DNA of 64,000 nt from Austwickia sp. (GTDB lineage: Bacteria; Actinomycetota; Actinomycetes; Actinomycetales; Dermatophilaceae). The stretch is from positions 930,001 through 994,000 of the forward strand of contig CP064985.1 of NCBI GenBank assembly GCA_016699675.1, written 5' to 3'. A program made the position numbers and the translations under genes. Under the pieces are notes generated by a model. That model saw only the letters and a list, made by a program, of their open reading frames with translations. It did not search any database and was not told the origin of the DNA. Below, one piece after another: positions 8,141 through 15,304 of this stretch; the stretch's first letter is position 1, and each line of letters starts with the position of its first letter.

Positions 8141-8168
8141 ATTATGCTGCGAGGAACTGCTTGTGCAA
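8141..8168 (-). promoter_or_regulatory. Predicted promoter of cspA
   Basis: On the minus strand, TTGCAC and CATAAT are separated by 16 bp, a close fit to the housekeeping sigma consensus. The start point would be near 8133, giving a leader of about 115 bases before the ATG at 8015. Confidence 0.6.
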
Positions 8169-8242
8169 CCAGCTTCACCGTAGCACGGAGCTCCCACGGG
8201 CCAATAGGTCGGTTGCCCAGTTTCTTCGGCCGGCCGGTGCGC

Positions 8243-9262
8243 TCAGCCGCGCGCCGGCGCCTCGCAGCCGCAGCTGCGGCGATGCAGGATCTCCCCCGCC
8301 AGCCGCAACGATTGCGCCGGTGCGTCCGGCGTGTTCATGCGCCGGATGAGCATCTGCACGGCGCGAGCTCCGATCGCGAACCACGGCTGGACCAGCGTGG
8401 TCATGGCCGGCTCGGCGACGCCGGACCAGGGCACCTCGTCGAAGCTCACCATCGCCAGGTCCCCGGGCACGGAGACGCCGGCCGCGCGGGCGGCGCGAAG
8501 GGCGCCGACGGTGGCGGCGTACCCGGCCGTGAACAACGCAGTCGGCGGGGCGGGGCTCGCCAAGAGTGCCCCGACGGACCGCCGCGCCGCGTCCTCCCCG
8601 GCGCACTCCGCGACGACCAAATCCGGGTCGATGGCGAGGCGACGGCGGCGATGGGCTTCCTCGTAGCCGTGGCGCCGCTCCCGGAAGGTGGGATGGCCGG
8701 TCGGGCCGCCCACGTAGGCGATCCGCGTGTGCCCGCGCTGCATCAGGTGCTCGACCAGCGAACAGGCCGCGGCCTCGTTCTCCACGCCGACCTGGTCCGC
8801 GCGGACGTCCTGGACGCGGTCCACGACGACGAACGGCACCGATCGTTCCTGGATGAGCTTGAGGGCGCCGTCCTCACCGGCGACCGAGGGGACCAGCAGG
8901 AGCCCGTGCACGTGGTGCGCGAGCAGCCGCGCGACGACCCGCGCCTCGTGCTCCGGATCGTCGTGGGTGTCGGCCAGGAGCATCTGCAGCCCCCGCCGGG
9001 AGGCCTCCTCCTCGATGCCGTCGACCAGCTCGCGCAGACCCGCGTTCACCGAGGCGGACAGCGCCAGTCCGATGGTCAGCGTCGAGCCCGCAGCAAGGGA
9101 CCCGGACACCGGACGATGCCGAAATCCCAGGCGCTCCATGGACTCCAGGACCAGGCGCCTGGTTTCGGGGTTGACCGGCCGGGTGCCATTGACCACGTGC
9201 GACACGGTGCTGACGGACACGCCCGCATCCCGGGCGACCATCGTCATCGTGACAGTGGGCAT
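8243..9262 (-). CDS. LacI-family transcriptional regulator
   Basis: A 339-residue repressor. The N-terminal helix-turn-helix reads MVARDAGVSVSTVSHVVNGT, followed by the hinge region RPVNPETRRLVLESMERLGF. The periplasmic-binding-like effector domain (about 60-335) has the usual IGLALS, GLLLVPS and DLAMVSFDEVPW blocks. It ends RRSCGCEAPARG. ATG 9262 is chosen because it directly precedes the helix-turn-helix; the frame continues upstream without homology. No sugar operon lies next to it, so its ligand and targets cannot be inferred. It is divergent from the CsoR-like gene with a 170-bp gap. Confidence 0.92.
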   Translation of the reverse strand: MPTVTMTMVARDAGVSVSTVSHVVNGTRPVNPETRRLVLESMERLGFRHRPVSGSLAAGSTLTIGLALSASVNAGLRELVDGIEEEASRRGLQMLLADTHDDPEHEARVVARLLAHHVHGLLLVPSVAGEDGALKLIQERSVPFVVVDRVQDVRADQVGVENEAAACSLVEHLMQRGHTRIAYVGGPTGHPTFRERRHGYEEAHRRRRLAIDPDLVVAECAGEDAARRSVGALLASPAPPTALFTAGYAATVGALRAARAAGVSVPGDLAMVSFDEVPWSGVAEPAMTTLVQPWFAIGARAVQMLIRRMNTPDAPAQSLRLAGEILHRRSCGCEAPARG

Positions 9263-9347
9263 GGGCACATCTTCGCGCACCAGATCGCTCCGAGACGAGG
9301 TCCGCGTGGTCCCGGCGCGCTGACGGGATGCCCCACTCCCACCGCAC

Positions 9348-9363
9348 ATACCCCCGCCGGTAT
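9348..9363. promoter_or_regulatory. Candidate CsoR/CstR-family operator
   Basis: ATACC-CCCGCC-GGTAT, an exact 5-bp inverted repeat over a G/C tract, 70 bp before the CsoR-like gene. CsoR-family operators are G/C-tract pseudo-palindromes flanked by TA/AT in this style. Its position fits autoregulation. Confidence 0.5.
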
Positions 9364-9433
9364 CATGGGCTCCTCCCGGAATCGTGCCGGGTGTGGCGAC
9401 CGGCCCGCCGGTCCCGGTTGGAAGGCGATGCCC

Positions 9434-9697
9434 ATGGTCTCCTTGGATCCCGACGACATGGCTCCGGTCATCAACCGACTGCGCCGAGCCCAGGGGCAGT
9501 TGGGGGGCGTGCTCGCCATGATCGAGGACGGCCGCGAGTGCGAGGACGTCGTCACCCAGCTCGCGGCCGTGAGCAAGGCGGTCGATCGGGCGGCGTACAC
9601 GCTGATCGCGTCCACGTTGCGGCGCTGCATCGACGCCGGGGACGAGTCCAGCCTGGACGCCAAGCGCCTGGAGAAGATCTTCCTGTCCTTCGCGTGA
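9434..9697 (+). CDS. CsoR/FrmR/CstR-family metal- or sulfur-responsive repressor
   Basis: An 87-residue all-helical DUF156 repressor with the family blocks NRLRRAQGQLGGVLAMIEDG, CEDVVTQLAAVSKAVDRAA and LRRCID. The two conserved Cys (in GRECEDV and LRRCIDAG) are present, but the residue four before the second Cys is Thr (ASTLRRC) where copper-sensing CsoR has His. Cys-Cys without the His is the pattern of the persulfide sensor CstR, so reactive-sulfur or another thiol signal is more likely than Cu(I). ATG 9434 is chosen over ATG 9428 because GGAAGG sits 8 bases before the former. No obvious target gene follows; the next feature is a tRNA. Confidence 0.85.
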   Translation: MVSLDPDDMAPVINRLRRAQGQLGGVLAMIEDGRECEDVVTQLAAVSKAVDRAAYTLIASTLRRCIDAGDESSLDAKRLEKIFLSFA

Positions 9698-9781
9698 TCA
9701 CGCGGTACGCCGACACGGCCGACGGCTCACTGAGGCTCGCCGGGCCCGCCGTAGACTGGGCCTGCTCGGGCAACCGGGCAG

Positions 9782-9869
9782 GGAGGGCTCGCATAGTGGC
9801 CTAGTGCGGCGGTCTTGAAAACCGCTATGGGGTGATCCCTCATCGTGGGTTCGAATCCCACGCCCTCCG
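9782..9869 (+). tRNA. tRNA-Ser (TGA anticodon)
   Basis: Acceptor GGAGGGC pairs with GCCCTCC, discriminator G; the anticodon stem GCGGT/ACCGC holds loop CTTGAAA (anticodon TGA). A long variable arm and the GTTCGAATC T-loop are present. CCA is not encoded. TAGACT 25 bases upstream may be the -10 element. Confidence 0.95.
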
Positions 9870-9915
9870 CATCGTCAGCACGAGTCGCTTGCTGATTCCC
9901 CGCGCTCGACCGGGT

Positions 9916-10458
9916 CTAGCTCGGCCGCCCCAGTTGGGCCATCAACCGTTCGGTGGCACTCGCGTCGGGGCGCGCCGGGATCGGCGGCGCGAAGTTCGGG
10001 TTGGCAGCCGTGGTCACGCGGTCGGTCAACGCGCGAGCATAGTCCAGCAGCTCCGGCGCCAACTCCAGGCGTCGGCCCAGCGAATGCTCGATGTCCCAGG
10101 CGTGCACCATCGCGTCTACGACGGGAAAGGCCAGGGCCGCGGACAACGGCATGCGCGCGCCCCGCATCTCGCGCGGCGCACCCAGGTCGGCCTCCGCCAA
10201 GGCGGCCAAGGCGCCCGCGCAGGTGTCGCGAAGTTCGGCGACGGGGTCGGCCACGTACCAGGCCTCCGGATCCGATCGCAGCTGCGAGATCGCCTCGTCA
10301 CGCGCGAGGCCGCGGGCCTTGGCGACGCTCCCGGTCACGTGCGCGACCACGTCCCGCACGGACCAGCCGTCGAGGTTCGACGGCCGCTCCCAGTCCCCCT
10401 CCTCCAGGCGTCCCACCACATCCTCGAGCAGCCGGAACGACTCGCGTGCCACATTCAC
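9916..10458 (-). CDS. Maleylpyruvate-isomerase-like, putative mycothiol-dependent (DinB-superfamily) protein
   Basis: A 180-residue member of the actinobacterial family related to mycothiol-dependent maleylpyruvate isomerase. LDGWSVRDVVAHVTG (about 29-43) carries the typical W-S-V-x-D-x-x-x-H motif, and DAMVHAWDIEHSLGR (about 127) carries the H-x-W-D-x-x metal/active region of the DinB fold. GTG 10458 (VNVARESF) is used because GGGGG lies 7 bases upstream. The substrate is not predictable. It stands alone between a tRNA and the propeller gene and is separated from the latter by a hairpin. Confidence 0.82.
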   Translation of the reverse strand: MNVARESFRLLEDVVGRLEEGDWERPSNLDGWSVRDVVAHVTGSVAKARGLARDEAISQLRSDPEAWYVADPVAELRDTCAGALAALAEADLGAPREMRGARMPLSAALAFPVVDAMVHAWDIEHSLGRRLELAPELLDYARALTDRVTTAANPNFAPPIPARPDASATERLMAQLGRPS

Positions 10459-10554
10459 CGCTGAACCCCCTTGACCGTGCCGGCTCCTGGCGAGCTGCCG
10501 CAGCAACTCGCCGCTCAGAATAGAGCGCCGGCGACCGCGCGCCCACCGAGCGAG

Positions 10555-10585
10555 ACCCGGTCCGGCGCGCGTCGCCGGACCGGGT
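10555..10585 (-). terminator. Hairpin terminator after the propeller gene
   Basis: Arms ACCCGGTCCGGCG and CGCCGGACCGGGT (13 bp, perfect) with a 5-nt loop, about 70 bases beyond the propeller stop. Between them, CAGCGGGTCAG occurs three times (10621, 10638, 10653), the last copy overlapping the stop codon. Confidence 0.55.
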
Positions 10586-10651
10586 TTCGTGCTGGGTGGG
10601 CGTCAACCCGTGCTGGCCGTCAGCGGGTCAGACGGGGCAGCGGGTCAGGGT

Positions 10652-11731
10652 TCAGCGGGTCAGCGTCCCCGTCCAGAGGGCGTTGTCGGTTCCTCGCCCG
10701 AACACCGCTGCCTGGCCCGCGGTGGGACTCGTCACCGCCGGCTGGGAGGTGAGGACGCCGCCGTACGACGACCACGCACCCCACCGGCCGTCCGAGGCTT
10801 GGCTGCGACCCCACAGAGCCTGGTCGGTGCCCCGGGCGAACACCGAGATCTGCGCCACGCCGGTGCTGGCGGCCGCCGGGGTCGTCGTGATCGACCCGCC
10901 GAGGGAGGCCCAGTTGCCCCATCGGCCACTGACCTGGGCCTTGGTCCACAGCGCGTTGTCGGTGCCCCGCCCGAACACGGTGACGCGACCCCAGCCCGCG
11001 GCGACGGCCGCGGGCGGTGTGGTGAGGACACCGCCCAGGCTGGTCCAGGGGCTCCAGGCGCCGTCGCTGAACTGCCGGGTCCACAGCGCCTTATCGGTGC
11101 CGAGGCCGAACACCGCGATATGGCCCCAGCCGTAGCTGACCGCGGTCGGCGGTGAGGTCAACGTGCCGCCCAGGCTCTGCCAGGCGCTCCAGCCGCCGGT
11201 CCCCAGCGTGCGCATCCACAGGGCGTTGTCGGTGCCGTTGGCGAAGATGGCGACGCGGCCGGAGCCGTACGCGACAGCCGTCGGAGCCGACGTGATGCTG
11301 CCACCCAACGACTTCCAGTTGCCCCACGTGCCGTTGGAGCACCACCTCGTCCACAGCGCGTTGTCCGTGCCCCGCGCGAACACCGCGACGCTCGTCCCGC
11401 TGGTCACCGCCGCGGGCGTCGAGGTGAGGACGCCGCCGAGGGACGTCCAGTCGGTCCAGGTTCCGTTCGCCAACGACCGCGTCCACAGCCCGTTGTCGGT
11501 GCCGGTCACGAAGACCGCGGCGCGCTGTAGCCCGGTCGTGACGGCGGTAGGCGGCGACGTCAGCGTCCCGCCCAAGGACTGCCAGCCACCCCACGGGGCG
11601 GCGGCGGGCACGGTCACGGCAGCGGGCGGTGCCGTCGTCGCGCTCGCCGGGGCGAGCGGGACGACCAGGCCGGCGCTGGCCAGGACCAGGCCGGCGAGAA
11701 GGCGAAGGGGTCGGTTCGAGAGTGCAGACAT
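10652..11731 (-). CDS. Secreted seven-repeat PLL/tectonin-like beta-propeller, putative lectin
   Basis: A 359-residue exported protein. The signal peptide is LLAGLVLASAGLVVPLAPASA (cleavage about residue 30). The mature part consists of seven repeats of about 46 residues, each W-x-S-L-G-G near the start and G-T-D-N-A-L-W-T at the end. Seven repeats fit one closed seven-blade propeller of the PLL (fucose-binding lectin) type. Blades 1-3 and 4-6 match in order (GTLTSPP, GVLTS/TTP, GSITS/T), so the gene seems to have grown by duplicating a three-blade block. ATG 11731 is preceded by AGGAG at 7 bases. A surface or extracellular sugar-binding role is inferred from the fold family; no enzyme domain is present. 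Confidence 0.85.
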   Translation of the reverse strand: MSALSNRPLRLLAGLVLASAGLVVPLAPASATTAPPAAVTVPAAAPWGGWQSLGGTLTSPPTAVTTGLQRAAVFVTGTDNGLWTRSLANGTWTDWTSLGGVLTSTPAAVTSGTSVAVFARGTDNALWTRWCSNGTWGNWKSLGGSITSAPTAVAYGSGRVAIFANGTDNALWMRTLGTGGWSAWQSLGGTLTSPPTAVSYGWGHIAVFGLGTDKALWTRQFSDGAWSPWTSLGGVLTTPPAAVAAGWGRVTVFGRGTDNALWTKAQVSGRWGNWASLGGSITTTPAAASTGVAQISVFARGTDQALWGRSQASDGRWGAWSSYGGVLTSQPAVTSPTAGQAAVFGRGTDNALWTGTLTR

Positions 11732-12333
11732 GGACGTGCTCCTGTTCTGGTGAACCGGCCGGGGGCGCTCGGGCCGACGGCCGGAATGTGACGCGCAACA
11801 ATGCAGGGAGACTGAGACGTGTCGCGGACGCGGCGACGTGCTGCCTCGTGCCGCCGAGGACGGCAAACACAAGCCGTGTCGGCGGGCACGACAAGACAGA
11901 CGCAGCCAGATCCCGGTGTGACCCAAGGGACGCCGCGCCAACGGCAGGAAATGCGGACCTCGATTCCACAAGAAACGACGTCCAGGGACGGGGCACCGTC
12001 GTATGCCCTTACGCGCCGCCTATTCCGTCCCGAACCCACCGGCGACCTGCGGGGAGGTCACCGGGCGCGGCGTACTCTGCCGCGCAGGCGGTCAGCCCGC
12101 GCGCAATCCGCAGCAACCAAGCGGATTGGTGACATCACGCGTCCCCCCTCGCGTTCGCAACCGTGCGATCAACGGATCAGGCGATCACGCGGCATCGGCC
12201 GACCTTGCGGGCCCCTACGCCGCCGGCATCGAGGCATTCCTGCCACCCGGCGCGAAACCGTCTGTGGCAGCTAGGAATTCGATGGCGCAAACGCTACGTC
12301 GGGCGGGCCCGAATGACAACATAATTCGGACTG
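11732..12333. other. Gene-free interval, about 600 bp
   Basis: This stretch is upstream of the secreted propeller gene on the left and downstream of the zinc-ribbon gene on the right. Its GC content and codon pattern fall off, especially in 12100-12330. One plus-strand frame is open at 12003-12341 but has no ribosome site, no familiar motif and no coding bias. I see no convincing promoter, RNA or repeat. It could hold the propeller's regulatory region. Confidence 0.5.
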
Positions 12334-13413
12334 TCAGTTAGATCTCGTCGTAACCCAACGGCTGCAGTTTGGCGCGGTCATGATCGGGTTCCAGGTGTCG
12401 AGGAAAGTCTTCTTGGTGGTCGATGCGTGCGCATTCGCCTGCGTCAGCTCCAAGCCGCCCTGACAGATGGTGCCCGCGTTGGCCATCTGCACGTAGACCT
12501 GGTCGGCGGCCGCCGAGGCCTGGAGCGCGGCCCTCAGCTTGTCGCGGGCGTCGATGCCGCCCTTGACCTTCGCGAAGGGACCGTCGCCGACGTCGTTGAC
12601 CTTCGCCAGCTGCGCCATCCGCCCCTGCAGGGCCTCGTCGATCTGGGCCTTGCCGCCGGGCTTGTCCCCCTTGGTGCAATACGCCTCGATGCCCTGCATC
12701 AGGGTGGTCCGGGAGCCTCGCCCGGAGTCCAAGATCTGCCCCACCGCGACGCGGGCCGCCTGAGCCTCGTCGTTCAGCGTGGTGGTCGGGGCGGGCGAGG
12801 AGGAGGCCACGGTTCCGCTGCTCGCCGCCGCCGAGGTCGAGGCGCTGGGGCTCGGTCCGCTGCCGCCCCTCAGCGCCATGAACGCCCAGATCAGTCCGGC
12901 CACCAGAAGGACGGCCACGGCGACGAGCAGCGGCCACGTCGGGGGCTTCCGAGCGAGCCGGTCCGGGTCCTCGCCGCGCGCCGACGGGGTGGCGGCCAGG
13001 GCCGACGCGCCGGACCCGCTCCCGCCGTACGGCGCTGCGGACCGCCCGGTCCGCGCGTCCGGGTGATCGGGCCACGCGGCGAACTGATCGAACACCCCGG
13101 CGGGACGTTCGACGTGCGGCGCAGCCGAGTCCCCCGGACCCTGGGCGCCCCCACGGATCGGCGCGGTGTCGGCGAGCGGCGGCGACTCGGCCCGGGGCGG
13201 GGCGCCGGAAGGCGACGAGGCCGCGGGCGGTGGCGCGACGGCGGGCGGACCCGCCTGGGTCATCGGTGCCGTCGGCTGGTCGATCTCCGAGGCCGACGCC
13301 GAGATGCCCGAGGCCGACGCCGGGACCGCACCGTCGACCTGGTGCCCGCACGACACGCAGAACCGGGCGCTCGGCGGCAGAGACGCGCCGCACTGCGCGC
13401 AGAATCTCGCCAT
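12334..13413 (-). CDS. Zinc-ribbon, single-pass membrane protein, unknown function
   Basis: A 359-residue protein. The N-terminal double-Cys zinc ribbon is MARFCAQCGASLPPSARFCV followed by SCGHQV, spaced C-x2-C...C-x2-C. Next come about 140 disordered Pro/Ala/Ser residues, a membrane helix (PLLVAVAVLLVAGLIWAFMAL, about 168-188) and a Ser/Thr-rich linker. The outside helical domain of about 150 residues contains three Cys (AYCTKG, TICQGG, PNCSRW). GAGGAGGGG precedes ATG 13413. Zinc-ribbon membrane proteins of this kind are common in actinobacteria, but their function is not known to me. It is followed by the gene-poor interval and has no operon partner. Confidence 0.75.
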   Translation of the reverse strand: MARFCAQCGASLPPSARFCVSCGHQVDGAVPASASGISASASEIDQPTAPMTQAGPPAVAPPPAASSPSGAPPRAESPPLADTAPIRGGAQGPGDSAAPHVERPAGVFDQFAAWPDHPDARTGRSAAPYGGSGSGASALAATPSARGEDPDRLARKPPTWPLLVAVAVLLVAGLIWAFMALRGGSGPSPSASTSAAASSGTVASSSPAPTTTLNDEAQAARVAVGQILDSGRGSRTTLMQGIEAYCTKGDKPGGKAQIDEALQGRMAQLAKVNDVGDGPFAKVKGGIDARDKLRAALQASAAADQVYVQMANAGTICQGGLELTQANAHASTTKKTFLDTWNPIMTAPNCSRWVTTRSN

Positions 13414-13587
13414 GGCGCCCCTCCTCACACGCGGGTCAGCGTCGTAGCCTAGCGAGTCAGCCTCATCATGCCTCATCGCCGCTGGTCAGGGACGCCCCGG
13501 ATGCCGGGAAGGTCCAAACGGACTAGGCTCGCGGGCACTGCGGCGAGGCACTCGCCGCACCGGTGTTCCTTCGAAAGGGGGCCTGCG

Positions 13588-13998
13588 ATGCGCGGGCGAC
13601 TGAGTTTCCTTACCGGCGCCGCTCTGGGTTATGTGCTGGGCGCCAAGGCTGGACGGGGACGGTACGAGCAGATCAAGTCCCAGGCAGACACCCTCTGGCA
13701 CGACCCGCGGGTCCAGGACAAGGTCGGCCAGGCCCAGTCGTTCGTCGCCGAGACCGGCGGGGCCGTCGTCGGCGCGGCCAAGGAGAAGGCCCCCGACCTG
13801 CAGAGCAAGCTGGGCGACGCGGCCGGCGCCGCCAAGGCCAAGGTCGCGGATGTCACGGGCGGCAAGCAGGACGACGCGTCGGGCGTCACGTACACGGGCG
13901 CCGGCGCGCCGCCCGCCGGCCAGCCGATGACTGCCCGGGCAGGCGACGACGACGACATCCGTGACGGCATGACGCCGCACTCGGAGCAGGGTCAGTAG
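13588..13998 (+). CDS. YtxH-like small protein with N-terminal membrane anchor
   Basis: A 136-residue protein starting MRGRLSFLTGAALGYVLGAK and AGRGRYEQI, the typical G-Y-V-L-G-A-x-A-G-R-x-R-Y start of actinobacterial YtxH-domain proteins. A helical Ala/Lys-rich middle follows (GAAKEKAPDLQSKLGDAAGA, AAKAKVADV) and an acidic tail (AGDDDDIRDGM). ATG 13588 follows AAAGGGGG at 7 bases. These proteins are usually linked to stress or envelope functions without a proven role. The next gene starts 11 bp downstream. Confidence 0.8.
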   Translation: MRGRLSFLTGAALGYVLGAKAGRGRYEQIKSQADTLWHDPRVQDKVGQAQSFVAETGGAVVGAAKEKAPDLQSKLGDAAGAAKAKVADVTGGKQDDASGVTYTGAGAPPAGQPMTARAGDDDDIRDGMTPHSEQGQ

Positions 13999-14009
13999 GC
14001 CCGGCCACG

Positions 14010-14237
14010 ATGAGCGTCGACGACACCGCCCGTCCCGACCCCGCGGTCGACGAGGTCGTGGAGGAAGCCGTCCCGGATCGGGCCGAACTGCTGCCCGAGG
14101 AAGTAGCGGCCGGCAGCGACGACCCGATTGGGCAGGCCGAGGCGATCCTCGCCGAATCGGAGGAGCGCACCCTCAACCCCGAGCCGGAGATTCGCCGGAC
14201 CGCCGAGGAAGCCACCGGCGGCGTCGAGTTCGGCTGA
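14010..14237 (+). CDS. Small acidic protein, unknown
   Basis: A 75-residue, strongly acidic protein without membrane segment; the core QAEAILAESEERTLNPEP resembles short conserved actinobacterial proteins of unknown role. It begins 11 bp after the YtxH-like gene and ends before a bidirectional terminator, so it is the second gene of a two-gene unit. The start is ATG 14010; GGCCACG precedes it with no strong ribosome site. Real coding is likely from the third-position GC bias and the operon position. Confidence 0.65.
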   Translation: MSVDDTARPDPAVDEVVEEAVPDRAELLPEEVAAGSDDPIGQAEAILAESEERTLNPEPEIRRTAEEATGGVEFG

Positions 14238-14256
14238 CCGAGCGAGCGCATTGCCC

Positions 14257-14294
14257 TGATCGGGCGGCCCGACGTCAGTCGGGCCGCCCGATCA
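14257..14294. terminator. Bidirectional terminator between convergent genes
   Basis: Perfect 17-bp stem TGATCGGGCGGCCCGAC / GTCGGGCCGCCCGATCA with loop GTCA, between the 75-residue protein gene (+) and nudC (-). Confidence 0.8.
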
Positions 14295-14310
14295 GTCAGT
14301 CCCCCATCAC

Positions 14311-15261
14311 TCAGTACGGCGCGCGGCTGTACACCGTCGCATAGTCGTCGGGCACCCGGTGGCCGAGCCAGGCCTCGACGAGCCAGCGCCCTGCGGCGTA
14401 CGCCGCGGGCAGCGTGACCTCGCCCGCCGCGAGGGCCGCGTCCAGTTCGGCGCGGGTGAACCAGCGCGCAGCGGAGACCTCGCCCGGGTCGATGGCCAGG
14501 GTGGGGTCGTCGACCCGGGCCACCATCGCGACCATGAGCTGGGCGGCGGCCGGCCAGGGCTGGCTGCCCGCGTACGACACCTCGGTCACGGTCAGGCCGA
14601 GTTCCTCCGCGACCTCCCGACGTACGGCGTCCTCGAGCGACTCCGCGGCATCCACGAAACCCGCGGGGCACGACATCCCCACCGCGGACACCCAATGATG
14701 ACCGCGCGCCAGGGCGATCCGCTCGTCGGCGTCGACCACGGCCATGATGACGACGGGGTCCGTCCGCGGGTAGTGCTCGGTGTCGCAGCCCGGGCAGCGC
14801 CGCAACCAGCCCGCCGCGGCGAGCGAGGTGGCCGTGCCGCAGCGGCCGCAGTAGCCGTGCAACCGGTGCCAGCGCCCCACCCCCAACCCGATGGCCATCG
14901 CCTCGGCGTCCGGCACCGACAGCGCCGGGGTCGCCTCGCGCCAGGGGGTCCAGCCGTCCTCCGGCGTACCGGCCGTGCCGTGCACCCGCACGAGCCGCCG
15001 CGATCCCTCCGGGCCGCCCACCCAGATCGTCAGGACCTCAGGGCCGGCGTCGCCGCTCTCGGGCCGTCGCCAGGCCAGCCCGCGGCGGTCCTCCCGCAGC
15101 CGCACCTCCAGACCGGACACGTCGCACACGCGAGTCCCCGGCGCCGCCAACGCGACGCTGTCGGCGTCGTCGGAGAGTCGATCGTGGCCGCGCCGATCCC
15201 AGCCGGACTGCTGGAGCCAGAGGTCGCGGACGGCGGGGTACGGCGGGCCGGGCGGGGTCAC
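14311..15261 (-). CDS. nudC: NAD(+) diphosphatase / RNA decapping hydrolase NudC
   Basis: A 316-residue Nudix hydrolase. It splits NADH/NAD to NMN and AMP and in bacteria removes the NAD cap from RNA. The zinc ribbon reads HGYCGRCGTATSL and RRCPGCDTEHYPRTDPVVI (about 135-175). The Nudix box CPAGFVDAAESLEDAVRREV with AEELG is complete (about 195-220). The downstream NudC signature SQPWPFP is SQPWPAAAQLM here, so the second half of that motif deviates. The start ATG at 15261 has weak surroundings; the protein length is normal. It ends against a shared terminator. Confidence 0.93.
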   Translation of the reverse strand: MTPPGPPYPAVRDLWLQQSGWDRRGHDRLSDDADSVALAAPGTRVCDVSGLEVRLREDRRGLAWRRPESGDAGPEVLTIWVGGPEGSRRLVRVHGTAGTPEDGWTPWREATPALSVPDAEAMAIGLGVGRWHRLHGYCGRCGTATSLAAAGWLRRCPGCDTEHYPRTDPVVIMAVVDADERIALARGHHWVSAVGMSCPAGFVDAAESLEDAVRREVAEELGLTVTEVSYAGSQPWPAAAQLMVAMVARVDDPTLAIDPGEVSAARWFTRAELDAALAAGEVTLPAAYAAGRWLVEAWLGHRVPDDYATVYSRAPY

Positions 15262-15304
15262 GGGCCAAGCCTAGGGACCACGACGCCCGGACCCGAGACC
15301 GGCG

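Noticed and set aside
7431..9869. tRNA-Ser genes as attachment sites of an integrated element
   Set aside because: No integrase, no direct repeat of the tRNA 3' end, and ordinary housekeeping genes between them.
12003..12341. 112-codon plus-strand frame in the gene-poor interval
   Set aside because: No ribosome site, no third-position GC bias, no recognisable motif.
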